NCBI RefSeq assembly: GCF_019931145.1
Contig: NZ_JAIOUV010000001.1
Coordinates: forward strand, 62,001 to 126,000
DNA length: 64,000 nt
Source of the DNA: Marinicella meishanensis
GTDB lineage: Bacteria > Pseudomonadota > Gammaproteobacteria > Xanthomonadales > Marinicellaceae
Direction: 5' to 3'
In this document: in pieces, positions 1-9,525 of the stretch
Numbering within the stretch: position 1 is the stretch's first letter
Layout: every line of letters starts with the position of its first letter
Program-made: the position numbers and the translations under genes
Notes under the pieces: model-generated
Databases searched by the model: none
What the model saw: the letters and a program-made list of their open reading frames with translations, nothing else
What the model was told of the DNA's origin: nothing

Positions 1-1524
1 CCTGAACATGTTGCCTTCGGCTATGAAATTCGGTCGGGTGCCAGTCGGCTCACCAACAAATATGGCATCAGACCATTTATCCAATGCTGCAATAGGCGGC
101 ATGGTGGCAGAGAACGTATTTCTGCCGATGATGATGAATAAGCGGTTGGGCCGGTTGTATGGTGACTTCAACAGATTTTTGACCAAGTTTCTGGCCACAT
201 TGGCATTACCGCCATTGTTGAGCCTGACATCAATGACCACAGCTTGGGCCTCGAGTTGTTGGGCATCGGCCAAAAACGCCTCGGTGAATTGTGCCAAAGT
301 CTGATCGGCTTGATCACGCATGTTGTTGATTTGCATGTACATGATTTGGTCTTTATCTAAATGGGTTTTCCAAAAAGTTTGCTCGGGGTGTTTTAAAAAC
401 AGTGGCTTGGGATTTTTGGCCTGAGCATTCATGTGCACCCAGTCGTCAGCTGCCACACTGGACATCAAATTCATCATGTCCAAGGGCTCCTGTGCTTCAA
501 TCGTGACCTCTTTGATTTGGTTTGACTCATCCTCAACCGTCAAGGCCACCCGATCAACAGCAGGCGTCACACCCACCCCGTGCAGCACTTCCGGTACCCG
601 CAAAAACCATGGCAATTGCCACTTAAACTGGAAGGCATTGTCCAGGCCAACCAATGGCTCTGACCGAAAAATTTCTGCCACAGCGGCCACATTCTTGTCA
701 CCGACTTTCACCACTTTATGACCAACCAAATTATGGTACTTGGGGTGAGCAGCGCGAATAAATAAATCATCTCCAAAGAAATAAAACTCCAGTGGCAGCA
801 TGTGATAAGGGTGTTCCAATTTCATACCGAACAAAGGGGTAGCATATGAATGACTGTCCATCGCCAGTGCACCGATTTTTTGGAATTCAAGCAAAACCTC
901 AGACAACGACTTTCCAGGGATTTGGTCATACAAGGTTTTGATCTTTTGGTTCCATTCAGCTTCTGTGGTGTGGTGAAACAGATCGTGATGAGATCGCTCA
1001 AATCGATTTTTTAAAAACAACAGATCATTTCGCCAGCCACTGACTGGGTCTTTGGTTGTTGCTTGATCAATCCCCAACATTTCGGCGAACTGTTTTTGTG
1101 GGCGTAATTGGGCAAAGATGGGGTCTTGTAAAGCGATATTGATGTAATTGGGTGACAGATCGATGCCTTGGGACAAATGCAGATAGGCCATGCTTTTGTC
1201 ATCTTGTTTGGCGGCAATTTTGGCCAAGTAATAATGCGCGTGACCACTGTTGCTTGAGATGCCGTATTGCAATGCCCGTTGAAAATTGATTTGGGCGTTG
1301 GCCAAATCGTCACTATAAAAATAGGCTCGACCAAGCCTGTAGAAAAAGTCGCCATGATACGGACTGGCCTGTGTTAACACTTCATATGCATTGATCGCTG
1401 CTGGCCAGTTTTCATTGAAATAGGCCTGTTCGGCTGTTTCCAGCAGGGTGGCTTTGGCGAAACCAGTTCCGGACAGCCAGGCCAGCATGACGATCAACGC
1501 CAAGTCATTGAATGGTTTTTTCAT
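1..1524 (-). CDS. TPR and S41-like peptidase domain protein (3' end cut by window)
   Basis: The frame stays open from an ATG at 1524 to the left edge, giving 508 residues without a stop. AGGAA lies about seven bases before the ATG. Residues 1-24 look like a signal peptide (MKKPFNDLALIVMLAWLSG...), so export is expected. Residues about 30-130 read as TPR-like helices (AYFNENWPAAINAYEVL, YYLAKIAAKQDDKSMAYLHL). The C-terminal part resembles S41 tail-specific proteases: VVIDVRLNNGG followed by GRNTFSATM, where Ser occupies the usual nucleophile position, then VGEPTG. The PDZ domain is not obvious. An AraC-type regulator lies just upstream on the same strand (about 70 bp gap), so co-expression is possible. 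Family assignment is by motif; the true C-terminus is outside the window. Confidence 0.75.
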   Translation of the reverse strand, partial: MKKPFNDLALIVMLAWLSGTGFAKATLLETAEQAYFNENWPAAINAYEVLTQASPYHGDFFYRLGRAYFYSDDLANAQINFQRALQYGISSNSGHAHYYLAKIAAKQDDKSMAYLHLSQGIDLSPNYINIALQDPIFAQLRPQKQFAEMLGIDQATTKDPVSGWRNDLLFLKNRFERSHHDLFHHTTEAEWNQKIKTLYDQIPGKSLSEVLLEFQKIGALAMDSHSYATPLFGMKLEHPYHMLPLEFYFFGDDLFIRAAHPKYHNLVGHKVVKVGDKNVAAVAEIFRSEPLVGLDNAFQFKWQLPWFLRVPEVLHGVGVTPAVDRVALTVEDESNQIKEVTIEAQEPLDMMNLMSSVAADDWVHMNAQAKNPKPLFLKHPEQTFWKTHLDKDQIMYMQINNMRDQADQTLAQFTEAFLADAQQLEAQAVVIDVRLNNGGNANVARNLVKNLLKSPYNRPNRLFIIIGRNTFSATMPPIAALDKWSDAIFVGEPTGTRPNFIAEGNMFR

Positions 1525-1593
1525 GGGTATTCCTCACTTGTTTGAAAACAACAAATTGAACACCATGCGGTAGAACAGATCGACTTCCTGGGT

Positions 1594-2691
1594 TTAGGAG
1601 GTCACTTTTTTTTGCGAATTTTTGAATTGGCTGGGTGACGAGCCCATGACTTTTCGAAAAGCCCGGTAAAAGGCTGACTTGCTGTTGAAACCACAATCCA
1701 TCGAGATTGACAACATTGACTTCTCAGAGGTCAACATCATCTGGCAGGCCTCTTTGATTCTCAATGCATTGATGAAATTGTAGAAATTGTCTCCTGATAT
1801 TTCATTGATCACTTGAGACAGCTGATTTGGTTTGACTTCCAATAAGGATGCCAATTTTTGCAGTGTGAGGTCGGGGTCTGTAAACAGTTTATTGTGATTG
1901 AGGGTCGCCTCAAATTTGGCAAATATTCGCTGTTTATCCGTTGCAGTCAGCCCAGAGGTGAGGTACTTTTGGGCCTTGAGCTGAGGCAACAGCACCTTGG
2001 GTTTGACAAACATCACCAACGCATACAAATACATGATGAATGACAGCACCAATGAGCCGAGCCGGTCCGAATCTAAAAAGACCCGAAAACCCATGACTTG
2101 CAGAATGAACACGCCATACACCAATACCAGAACCATCACCTTGAACCACAAAATGGCCGACAACCCATGCAAGTTGTGGATGGCTTCCTGATTCAAGTCA
2201 GAGCGCTTTTTCTGATGTTTGAGGTCATGCAGTATGTAAAGCATGTAGACCAAATAATGCACACCTTTAAATCCAGCAAATAAGGCCACAGAGGCAGGGA
2301 TACCGTTGGTTCTTCTGGCCGTTATGTAGGCAGATTTGAGTTCCATTGGTTGCAAATAAAATGACAGGTAAATCAAGACAAACGCCACGAAGGGTAAAAA
2401 GTGTCCGTATGTAGACCATTGTTTAAACACATTGTTGCTGATAAAAATGGACCGGTAATGCGCCAACATCAAAGGACCAAACAACAATGGAATGGTTTCT
2501 TCCATCCGATACAGCTTCAATTTGAGGTTGGGGTGATTGATTGACAACAAATCAGCAAAGAGGATCAGCACAGAACAGGCAATCAACAAATTGAGTGATA
2601 TGAGGGTGTCCTTTTTGTGTTGCATCAAAGACAGGGCCAGCAACAAAAACAGTCCTTGTATGATGCCCAAGTAAAGGATGATATGTGTCAT
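1594..2691 (-). CDS. AraC-family regulator with N-terminal membrane domain
   Basis: The product has 365 residues. Residues 1 to about 230 form a series of hydrophobic segments (ILYLGIIQGLFLLLALSL, LLIACSVLILFADLL, FLPFVAFVLIYLSFYL and others), predicting an integral membrane sensor of about seven helices. The last 100 residues are an AraC/XylS double helix-turn-helix, with the typical DPDLTLQKLASLLEVKPNQLSQVIN and the family signature CGFNSKSAFYRAFRKVMGSSP near the end. Membrane-anchored AraC regulators of this layout usually control neighbouring genes in response to an external signal. Here the S41/TPR gene starts 70 bp downstream on the same strand and is the natural candidate target. The inducer cannot be told from the sequence. 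Confidence 0.88.
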   Translation of the reverse strand: MTHIILYLGIIQGLFLLLALSLMQHKKDTLISLNLLIACSVLILFADLLSINHPNLKLKLYRMEETIPLLFGPLMLAHYRSIFISNNVFKQWSTYGHFLPFVAFVLIYLSFYLQPMELKSAYITARRTNGIPASVALFAGFKGVHYLVYMLYILHDLKHQKKRSDLNQEAIHNLHGLSAILWFKVMVLVLVYGVFILQVMGFRVFLDSDRLGSLVLSFIMYLYALVMFVKPKVLLPQLKAQKYLTSGLTATDKQRIFAKFEATLNHNKLFTDPDLTLQKLASLLEVKPNQLSQVINEISGDNFYNFINALRIKEACQMMLTSEKSMLSISMDCGFNSKSAFYRAFRKVMGSSPSQFKNSQKKVTS

Positions 2692-2844
2692 TCAGCAACC
2701 CTGTGTTCAATCAGTTATGCAACAAATCTTATGGGTTGAAAGCGTTGATGACAAGCCCTTAAGTGAAAATCAATGCGGCCAGAATTGACGGTGACATACC
2801 GAAATTTTGACCGCATCAATCAATCATTTAATGGGCAATCAGGT

Positions 2845-3231
2845 TTATTCAACCATGCAAAAGGCGTTGAGTTTGTTGCCATCCAGATCACGAAAGTAAC
2901 CGGCGTAGAAGCCCTTGTTGGCTTCGGGTGGACGAAATCCGGGTTGGCCTTCATCGGTACCGCCCAACTCCAGGGCTTTCTGATAAAAGGCATCCACTTG
3001 TTCAGGGGTTTCCAAGTACAAGGCGACCATGTTGCCATTGCCTACGGTGGCTGCTTCTTGATTGAATGGGATGGTGACCGAGACGCCTGGGGCATTCTGC
3101 CCAGGCGACCAGGCCACAAAATAATTGTCTTCTTCCAAAAATCGACCGACCCCGATCGATTTGAACAATGCATCATAGTAAGCGGTGGCGCGGGGCAAGT
3201 CATTGGTGCCCATGGTGACGTATCCAATCAT
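2845..3231 (-). CDS. VOC-family (glyoxalase/bleomycin resistance-like) protein
   Basis: The product is about 128 residues, a single-subunit VOC length. I chose the ATG at 3231 because AGGAGA sits seven bases before it and the protein then begins MIGYVTMGTNDLPRATAYYDALF, the classic first beta-alpha-beta unit. The end GYFRDLDGNKLNAFCMVE matches the conserved VOC metal-site end (GYFRDPDGNKLE...). The fold binds metals and small substrates; the actual substrate is unknown. A YafY/WYL-type regulator is divergently encoded at 3499. VOC genes beside such regulators are common, which suggests local control of this gene. Confidence 0.85.
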   Translation of the reverse strand: MIGYVTMGTNDLPRATAYYDALFKSIGVGRFLEEDNYFVAWSPGQNAPGVSVTIPFNQEAATVGNGNMVALYLETPEQVDAFYQKALELGGTDEGQPGFRPPEANKGFYAGYFRDLDGNKLNAFCMVE

Positions 3232-3397
3232 GTTGATTTCTCCTGTGTTGTGAAAAGAAATGCCACTGTAACAAGGGTCTGCTGACAGCATGGTGTCAGC
3301 AGTGTTTTGCTACACTATACTCAAGTGCTCAAGATGCCATCAGGAATGCGTTTAATGACCAGAATTTTCAAGCCCGTTCCAATTCGCTGCACTGTGG

Positions 3398-3425
3398 ATT
3401 TCCCGGTCAAGCCGGGTAATGACGA
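3398..3425. repeat. GC-rich extragenic palindrome
   Basis: Between the VOC gene and the WYL regulator lies CCCGGT-CAA-GCCGGG, an inverted repeat with one G-T pair, within TTTCCCGG...GGGTAATGACG. Elements of this wording (a dispersed 'gtcaagccgggtaatgacg' block) occur as short extragenic repeats in several proteobacterial genomes. I see only one copy in this window, so calling it a genomic repeat family is an inference. Confidence 0.35.
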
Positions 3426-3498
3426 ATATTTTTTTATTAAGATTTGAATCAACCAGAACCCAAATGAATGTGACAGGAATGAACCCAAAGGTTAAACC

Positions 3499-4194
3499 AT
3501 GAGACGTGCCGATCGCTTGATGAAAATCACCCATTTTTTGCGTCAGCATCGCCAAGCCGTGACCGCCAGACAAGTGGCGGAACACTTTTCGATTTGTCAA
3601 CGCACGGTGTACCGGGACATCCAATGCCTGATGGATTCGGGGGTGCCGATCCGGGGCGAGGCTGGCGTCGGATACACCATCGACAAACAGTATTTCATGC
3701 CACCCATCGCCTTTGATGCCGATGAATTGGAAGCCATCGCCCTGGGCATCAGCATGGTGCGCCAATGGACCGATCAACGCTTTGCCGACAAAGCCAACAG
3801 TGCCCTGGACAAGGTGCAAGCGGTGCTGCCGGCCAGTCTGCAAGGCGAGCTGCAACAAATCACCACCTATGCCGTACCCAACCGCCCTGCGGTGCCGTGG
3901 TCGGTGAATTTTTCTGACTTGCGGGAGCACATCCGCAAGGGGCAAAAAATTGATTTGGCCTATGCCGATGAACGGGGACAACACACCAACCGCACCGTGC
4001 GGCCACTGGCCTTGTTGTTTTTCAATCCAGTGTGGCTGCTCACCACCTGGTGTGAATTGCGCCAGGATTTCCGCAATTTTCGTTTGGATCGGATGCAAAA
4101 GTTAACCGCCAATGGTGACGTTTTTGCCGATGAGGCAGACAAGAATTTGGCCGCTTATTTGGCTTTGGTTAAAGAATGTCATGATCGGGCGTGA
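3499..4194 (+). CDS. YafY-type HTH/WYL-domain transcriptional regulator
   Basis: The product is 231 residues. Residues 1-60 form a winged HTH of the HTH_11 type (RRADRLMKITHFLRQHRQAVTARQVAEHFSICQRTVYRDIQCL). Residues about 140-230 are a WYL domain (INFSDLREHIRKGQKIDLAYADERG, TVRPLALLFFNPVWLLTTWCELRQDFRNFRLDRM), with the WLLTTW-type motif in place of the literal WYL. Such proteins sense small ligands, often nucleotides, through the WYL domain, and repress or activate neighbouring genes. The divergent VOC gene is the likely target. AAGG lies about ten bases before the ATG. The length is normal for the family. Confidence 0.9.
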   Translation: MRRADRLMKITHFLRQHRQAVTARQVAEHFSICQRTVYRDIQCLMDSGVPIRGEAGVGYTIDKQYFMPPIAFDADELEAIALGISMVRQWTDQRFADKANSALDKVQAVLPASLQGELQQITTYAVPNRPAVPWSVNFSDLREHIRKGQKIDLAYADERGQHTNRTVRPLALLFFNPVWLLTTWCELRQDFRNFRLDRMQKLTANGDVFADEADKNLAAYLALVKECHDRA

Positions 4195-4206
4195 ACCAAC
4201 CAGCAC

Positions 4207-5469
4207 TCAGTGTTGGGCGAATATCAGATAATAATAGCCATAGCCACTGAGCAGGATCATCCCGAAAGCCAGGGTGGAGGCATAAAACAAACGCATTGAT
4301 CCGACGCGGGCGATGATGATCAGCTTCATGATGATGTTGGTGGTCATGGCCAGTAATATGGCCAATGCAGCCACCGGCATCAGTATTTCACCTACGTTGA
4401 ATAATTCGGTGACCGAAAAAGTAACCACCCGCAAACTGGCAAAACCACCCAAAGCTGACGTGATCATGACACCCACCGAACCGAGTATCCTGGCCGCCAA
4501 AGCAATCACAATCAATCCCAAAGAAATCAACGCCGCAAAGGTCAAGGTGCTTTTCAGGGAAATGGGGTTGTCCACAGACAAGGGCACGTCCTCTGCATCG
4601 CTGGGGTTGCGACTAACCAGCATCAAGGTCAAGGCAATGAGGATACCCACCGCCGCGGGGATTCCTAACAACAAAGTCAGTTGCCAGGTGATTTGATCGG
4701 CAATGATGGCCACCACCATGATCTGGATAAGCAAGGAAGACACCTCTGCCAACACCAAAGCCCCCACCGACAACATCACCCCAGTTGACTGGGTTTTGGA
4801 TTTGATGGCCAAGCCCAAAGTGGTGGCGGTGGCTGAGACGAAACCACCCAAAAATCCGGTGAGCAAGAGGCCCCATTTTTGTCCCATTTGGCGCAATGCG
4901 ATGTAACTGAAAAACTGGACGCCAGCAATCAACACAAACAACAACCAAATTCGGGTGGGGTGGATCAGTCCCCATGGGTCGATGTAGTCATTGGGCAACA
5001 AGGGTAAAATGACAAAGGCACTGATCAAGAAGGTCACCGCGGCCGACATTTCCTGTCTTGATATCCCCGTTCTGACGAATTCTCGCAAGCGGTTCCTGAT
5101 GGCCAACACACCAAACACCACCACCCCCAAGATCACCGCCAGTTGTCCATTGTCATGGGCCATGTAGCCAAGCACAAAAGTGATGATGGCGGCCATGGCC
5201 GAGGTGCCCGCCACCGACAAGGTCCGATCGGCCGCATCCCACCGCACATCGTTGAGCAACACAATCAGGCACACAAAGACGCTGATGATGACCAGCAGAA
5301 TGGTTTGGTTGATGGCAGCTGTCAAAGCACCCAACAAACCAATCAAAGGCAAAGTTCTGGCGCCCAGCACCGAGCGCAGGCCTTTTTTGCTTTGTGAGCG
5401 TTCACGTTCAACACCGATCAGCAAACCGATCACCAGGGCTGTCAAAAAGGGGCTGAATTGCTGAAACAT
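4207..5469 (-). CDS. MgtC/SapB N-domain and DUF4010 membrane protein
   Basis: The product is about 420 residues and strongly hydrophobic, with roughly 11-12 predicted membrane helices. The N-terminus (FLTALVIGLLIGVERERSQ) and GLRSVLGARTLPLIGLLGAL match the MgtC/SapB family start, where the GxxxGxERE motif is conserved. The remainder (VRTGISRQEMSAAVTFLISAFVILPLLPN, GFLGGFVSATATTLGLA) fits DUF4010. I placed the start at the ATG at 5469 because the family motif begins immediately after it; the open frame continues upstream only through atypical sequence with a TTG. Function is unknown; MgtC relatives affect growth in low magnesium. The gene converges on the WYL regulator, with stops 12 bp apart. 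Confidence 0.85.
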   Translation of the reverse strand: MFQQFSPFLTALVIGLLIGVERERSQSKKGLRSVLGARTLPLIGLLGALTAAINQTILLVIISVFVCLIVLLNDVRWDAADRTLSVAGTSAMAAIITFVLGYMAHDNGQLAVILGVVVFGVLAIRNRLREFVRTGISRQEMSAAVTFLISAFVILPLLPNDYIDPWGLIHPTRIWLLFVLIAGVQFFSYIALRQMGQKWGLLLTGFLGGFVSATATTLGLAIKSKTQSTGVMLSVGALVLAEVSSLLIQIMVVAIIADQITWQLTLLLGIPAAVGILIALTLMLVSRNPSDAEDVPLSVDNPISLKSTLTFAALISLGLIVIALAARILGSVGVMITSALGGFASLRVVTFSVTELFNVGEILMPVAALAILLAMTTNIIMKLIIIARVGSMRLFYASTLAFGMILLSGYGYYYLIFAQH

Positions 5470-5731
5470 GGGTGCATGATGACAAATAACGATCCTGCAG
5501 TTTAGCAAAGGGGGATGATCTGTGGCGTCAAATTCATGCCCAATTGGCGGATATTCTGCTTGGGTCAATGGGCATCAAGGGTTGAATCCAGCAGGCTACA
5601 CCCCTGCTTGCATCAGACCAAAATGACATGCTGCGAACCTGCCAATGGGTCAAAATGTGACGCGTGCATTAACGATCGACCAACCATCTGATATACACTG
5701 GGGCACACTGAATTTCATTTGGGTGGGCAAA

Positions 5732-7099
5732 ATGACCAACAAAATTCGTCTATTGGCCGCTGGTTTGATGGTCTGTGCGATGTGTTCAACATCCGCATTG
5801 GAATTCACTGTCAACACCACAGCAGACACAACCGATCTGACTTTGGGCAACGGTGTCTGTGCTGACATCAATGGTGATTGCAGCCTGCGAGCGGCCATCA
5901 TGGAAGCCAACCAAAACCTCACTGCCGACACCATATACTTGCCGCGCAACGCCGTGTATTTCTTGAGCTTGACCGATGTCGTCACCGACACCCAAGCTTT
6001 TGGTGATTTGGACATCAGCAGTGACTTGACCATCAGCATTGAAAATCCAGGCATTCCGGCCGCCAGTGTGACCGAAATACCGATCATCAGCGCCAATGGC
6101 ATCGATCGGGTGTTCGAAGTAACCGATGCCAACAGCGTGACATTTTTTGCGGTGTCAATCATCAATGGGGATGCCACAGCCGGAACCAACATCAGCCAAC
6201 TGGGTGGGGGCATCAAAGTGGCCGACACGGTGAATCAGTTTAATCTGTTGAATTCGATCATGTGGTTCAATCGAGCCGAGCAAGGCGCGGGCATTCATTC
6301 ACGGGCCAGTAACAGCTTGATCAGCCTATCAGACATCTCCTTCAACACCTTGGTGCAAGGCACCAGCAATGCCGATGGCTTGGCCATTTACAACGCAGGA
6401 GGCAGCATGCAAATTCAATTCAGCTCCCTGCACAACAACACCCTGGATGCCAGTGTGATTTCCTGCAGCAAAAACACCATCAGACACAACAATACCAGCC
6501 AAGAAATGCGGCTGTTCAACACCAGCGTGCTTGAAAATGGCATCTTGGCCGATGGCACCATGCAAACCTGTGTCAACGGCATTTACAGCCAAAATGGCAG
6601 CCTGACTTTGATCAACGCCACGATCAACAACAACGCTGGAGCCGGGCTTGGATTTTTTGACTTCAATGGCAATCTGGAAACCCTGTTTGTGCGCAACAGC
6701 ATCATCGCCAATCAAGGGGTCAGTGATTGCACCACAATCAACTCAGGAGTGATCAATTTTGGTGATGGCAACGGCGGACACAACATCACCTCGGACTTCA
6801 GTTGTCATTTACCCAGCGGAGCCAATAACATGGAGAACACCGACCCGCTGTTGAATGCCCCAAAATCGGCCTTCGGTAACAGCTTGGTGCTGTTGCATCA
6901 AGAGCCTTTGCCTTGGAGCCCGGCGGTTGATCAAGGCAGTCCCTTACCGGTCAATGTGGGCAATCCCAATGCTTGCCAGCAGTTGGACCAAAGATTGGTC
7001 ACACGCCCGATCGATGGCGATTTCGATGCCAGCGCGGTTTGTGACATCGGTGCAGTGGAATACAACTTGGATCTGATTTTCTTGGATGATTTTGAGTAA
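5732..7099 (+). CDS. Secreted CSLREA-domain parallel beta-helix protein with C-terminal IFxDxFE tail
   Basis: The product is about 455 residues. The start at 5732 gives a clear signal peptide (MTNKIRLLAAGLMVCAMCSTSA), followed directly by a CSLREA domain (FTVNTTADTTD...GDCSLRAAIMEAN), an N-terminal module typical of exported beta-helix proteins. The middle is Asn/Ser-rich with repeating short strands (NSLISLSDISFNTL, LTLINATINNNAG), consistent with a right-handed parallel beta-helix. The region before the end (DGDFDASAVCDIGAVEYN) is the 'choice of anchor' type ending common in CSLREA proteins. The last ten residues, LDLIFLDDFE, match four other proteins in this window. The protein is likely surface-exposed or secreted; no enzymatic function can be assigned. 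Confidence 0.85.
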   Translation: MTNKIRLLAAGLMVCAMCSTSALEFTVNTTADTTDLTLGNGVCADINGDCSLRAAIMEANQNLTADTIYLPRNAVYFLSLTDVVTDTQAFGDLDISSDLTISIENPGIPAASVTEIPIISANGIDRVFEVTDANSVTFFAVSIINGDATAGTNISQLGGGIKVADTVNQFNLLNSIMWFNRAEQGAGIHSRASNSLISLSDISFNTLVQGTSNADGLAIYNAGGSMQIQFSSLHNNTLDASVISCSKNTIRHNNTSQEMRLFNTSVLENGILADGTMQTCVNGIYSQNGSLTLINATINNNAGAGLGFFDFNGNLETLFVRNSIIANQGVSDCTTINSGVINFGDGNGGHNITSDFSCHLPSGANNMENTDPLLNAPKSAFGNSLVLLHQEPLPWSPAVDQGSPLPVNVGNPNACQQLDQRLVTRPIDGDFDASAVCDIGAVEYNLDLIFLDDFE

Positions 7100-7213
7100 A
7101 CTGGTGCTTAATGTGGAATGCACTCAACCTTGCGATTGCCCTGAAATTGCTGTTAATTTCACGACCCAGGTAGTAAATTAATTGGGTGAGCATTCAAGCC
7201 TGAGGAGGCCAGC

Positions 7214-7783
7214 ATGAAACCATCCATCAATCCTGTCAAAAACGGTCCTTTGAAAGTGGAAGGGGTGACAGAAATCCACCGCAATGGGCAAAGCCAAGCG
7301 GTCGACGGGCCCTTGTTTTTGTGTCGTTGTGGACAATCAGAGAACAAACCTTTTTGTGATGGTTCACACAGCCGGGTGGGCTTTGATGACAGCCGGCCCG
7401 ACAACCCCGATGATGAACGGCTGACCTTTAAACAAGCGCGCTTGACCGTGTATGAAAACGTCGCCATCTGTTGCCACGCCGGCAACTGCCCCAAAGGCAA
7501 ACCAGACCAATGGGACCTGGCCGATGTCGGGGCCATGATCAACATCGTGCGCTCTTGCCCTTCGGGCGCTTTGAGTTATGCCCTGGATGACATCGAGCAC
7601 CGCGATGTTGAGCGCGAAGCCAAGCTGATCGTGGATGATTTGAGTCCGATTAAAGTCGAAGGTGCCATCGAGTTGCGCAACACCACCTGGGGTGATGGCG
7701 CTTCTCAAGAACACTACGCCTTGTGCACCTGTGGTCATTCAAAGATGAAGCCCTTCTGTGATGGCTCTCATGATGCGCTTTAA
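7214..7783 (+). CDS. CDGSH iron-sulfur protein with two CDGSH motifs and a central Fe-S domain
   Basis: The product is 189 residues, without a signal peptide, so cytosolic. GAGGAGG precedes the ATG at 7214. Two CDGSH zinc-finger-like motifs bind 2Fe-2S clusters through three Cys and one His: C37-x-C39...PFC48DGSH52 and C171-x-C173...PFC182DGSH186. Between them (residues about 70-125) lies a divergent ferredoxin-like module with C86, C87, C92 and C115 in an AICCHAGNC...RSCPSGAL arrangement, as in the Fer4_19 family. The protein therefore probably carries three clusters and acts in electron transfer or cluster handling; the partner is not evident. It stands alone between two secreted-protein genes. 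Confidence 0.92.
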   Translation: MKPSINPVKNGPLKVEGVTEIHRNGQSQAVDGPLFLCRCGQSENKPFCDGSHSRVGFDDSRPDNPDDERLTFKQARLTVYENVAICCHAGNCPKGKPDQWDLADVGAMINIVRSCPSGALSYALDDIEHRDVEREAKLIVDDLSPIKVEGAIELRNTTWGDGASQEHYALCTCGHSKMKPFCDGSHDAL

Positions 7784-7898
7784 AACAGTGATTGAATCGA
7801 CAAATTAGCTGGAATTCAATTTAATTCAGCCATTTTGGTGGTTAACCCAATGGCTCGTGTGATATCTTGGTGACGATGTCATTTCATGGAGCATTGCA

Positions 7899-9509
7899 AT
7901 GATCAACGTATTTTTGATGATTTGGACTGGGGTGTTTGGGTTACAGCACAGTCAGTCAGCTGAGAATGAGGCGTCTGTCTTTGGTGCCGAAATATTGCTC
8001 AGTTATGTGCTTGATTTGGATTCACCTGGCACACCATCGGCCACAGCACCAGGAGATTTCTTTGGGTTTTCATCGGCCACTGGAGATTTCAATGGAGATG
8101 GTATAGACGACTTGGCAGTGGGTATTCCAGGATGGGACTTTAACGTGGGGGTAGATGACACCGGCATGGTGATGGTTGTGTATGGAACATTCAATGGCAT
8201 TCCCAGTCAATCGGTGGAATTGACCCAAAGTTTGCTGCTTGATTCGGATGGTCTGGAACCGGGAGACTTGTTTGGTGGCACATTGGCCGTTGGTGATTTT
8301 GATGGCGATGGCTATGATGATTTGGTGGTGGGAACAGAAAATGAGGACGTCACCACTGACTTCAATGACCCCAACAACACGACTTTTGTGAATGCCGGGG
8401 CAATCAATATATTTTACGGCAGCAGCAGCGGCATTGAAACAGATTCTGATTACATTCACATCGACATCGATGACCCGTTCAGCGGTGACTTGTTACAAGA
8501 CGAAGCCCGCTTTGGACATGCCTTGACAGTGGGTAATTTCAATAATGATGACTGGGACGATTTGGTGGTCAGTGTGCATCGACAAGATGTGGTGTTTGAT
8601 GACATCAACAATCCTGTGATGGATGCCGGCATGGTGGTTATTTACAATGGTCATCCATTAGGAATCCGCAACACCGACAGAGACATCCTCAGTCAAGCCA
8701 ATGGCGCACTTTCTGGAGTTCCTGAAGTGCAAGACTATTTTGGCATCAGTTTGGTCGCTGGTAATTTTAACAACGACGATTATGATGATTTGGTCATCGG
8801 CGTCCCTTACGAAGATTACAACGGTGTCATTGATGCAGGAATCGTACAAGTTCTGTATGGCGCATCCAATGGTTTGGTATTCAACAATGAAATTTGGTCT
8901 CAAGATGATTTATTCGGAGTGGTTTTAGAAGTCAACGACCTGTTTGGCTTTTCCATGACCACGGGTAACATCAATGGCGATGGGTTTGATGATTTGATCG
9001 TCAGCGCGGCTTATGAAGACATTGAGAGTTTGGTTGATGCCGGCGTGGTCCACTCCATCCTGGGTTCCAGTGGTGGATTACAAGTCGCCAGCAATCAAAC
9101 CGTGTCACAGAACGATGGCACTTTGTTTGGAGTGGCTGAAACCGGTGATGTGTTTGGCTTGAGTTTGCACGCCGCTGATTTGAACTACGATGGTTTTGAT
9201 GAGGTCATCATTGGCACCCCGTTTGAGGACACCGCCATGAATGCCGGAGGCATTGTGCATGTGATTTTTGGTACCGCTGGCGGCATGGACATCAATGACA
9301 CCCAACATTTCCTGTCTGATGAATTGGACGCCAACTTCGGCTTTTCTTTGACCAGTGGCAATTATGGACAAGGCTCGACTTTGACCATGGGTAAACCCGG
9401 CAATGAATCCAATGACATGGATCCATTGGCTGGCTCCATATTTAATTTGGTCTACAAAAACCCTGACGTCATATTTAAAGATGGATTTGACCAGCCACCA
9501 AAGTTTTGA
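7899..9509 (+). CDS. Secreted FG-GAP (integrin alpha-like) repeat protein with C-terminal IFxDGF tail
   Basis: The product is 536 residues and begins with a short hydrophobic leader ending near QHSQSAEN. About seven blade repeats follow. Each carries a calcium-loop type motif (TGDFNGDGIDDLAVG, VGDFDGDGYDDLVVG, VGNFNNDDWDDLVVS, AGNFNNDDYDDLVIG, TGNINGDGFDDLIVS, AADLNYDGFDEVIIG) and a 'Y/FGS..G' strand. This is the FG-GAP beta-propeller, usually extracellular and calcium-binding. The C-terminus reads PDVIFKDGFDQPPKF, the shared tail extended by six residues. It converges on the PD40 gene with 16 bp between stops. The ligand is unknown. GGAG lies about eight bases before the ATG. Confidence 0.88.
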   Translation: MINVFLMIWTGVFGLQHSQSAENEASVFGAEILLSYVLDLDSPGTPSATAPGDFFGFSSATGDFNGDGIDDLAVGIPGWDFNVGVDDTGMVMVVYGTFNGIPSQSVELTQSLLLDSDGLEPGDLFGGTLAVGDFDGDGYDDLVVGTENEDVTTDFNDPNNTTFVNAGAINIFYGSSSGIETDSDYIHIDIDDPFSGDLLQDEARFGHALTVGNFNNDDWDDLVVSVHRQDVVFDDINNPVMDAGMVVIYNGHPLGIRNTDRDILSQANGALSGVPEVQDYFGISLVAGNFNNDDYDDLVIGVPYEDYNGVIDAGIVQVLYGASNGLVFNNEIWSQDDLFGVVLEVNDLFGFSMTTGNINGDGFDDLIVSAAYEDIESLVDAGVVHSILGSSGGLQVASNQTVSQNDGTLFGVAETGDVFGLSLHAADLNYDGFDEVIIGTPFEDTAMNAGGIVHVIFGTAGGMDINDTQHFLSDELDANFGFSLTSGNYGQGSTLTMGKPGNESNDMDPLAGSIFNLVYKNPDVIFKDGFDQPPKF

Positions 9510-9525
9510 TGACCGGCTTAATCAT

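Noticed and set aside
3352-4098. 248-codon open frame antisense to the WYL regulator
   Set aside because: The plus strand encodes an unmistakable HTH/WYL protein in the same span, and the antisense product has no recognisable fold.
7807-7855. Imperfect inverted repeats between the CDGSH and FG-GAP genes
   Set aside because: Stems are short or bulged and lack a T-run; neither terminator nor operator can be supported.
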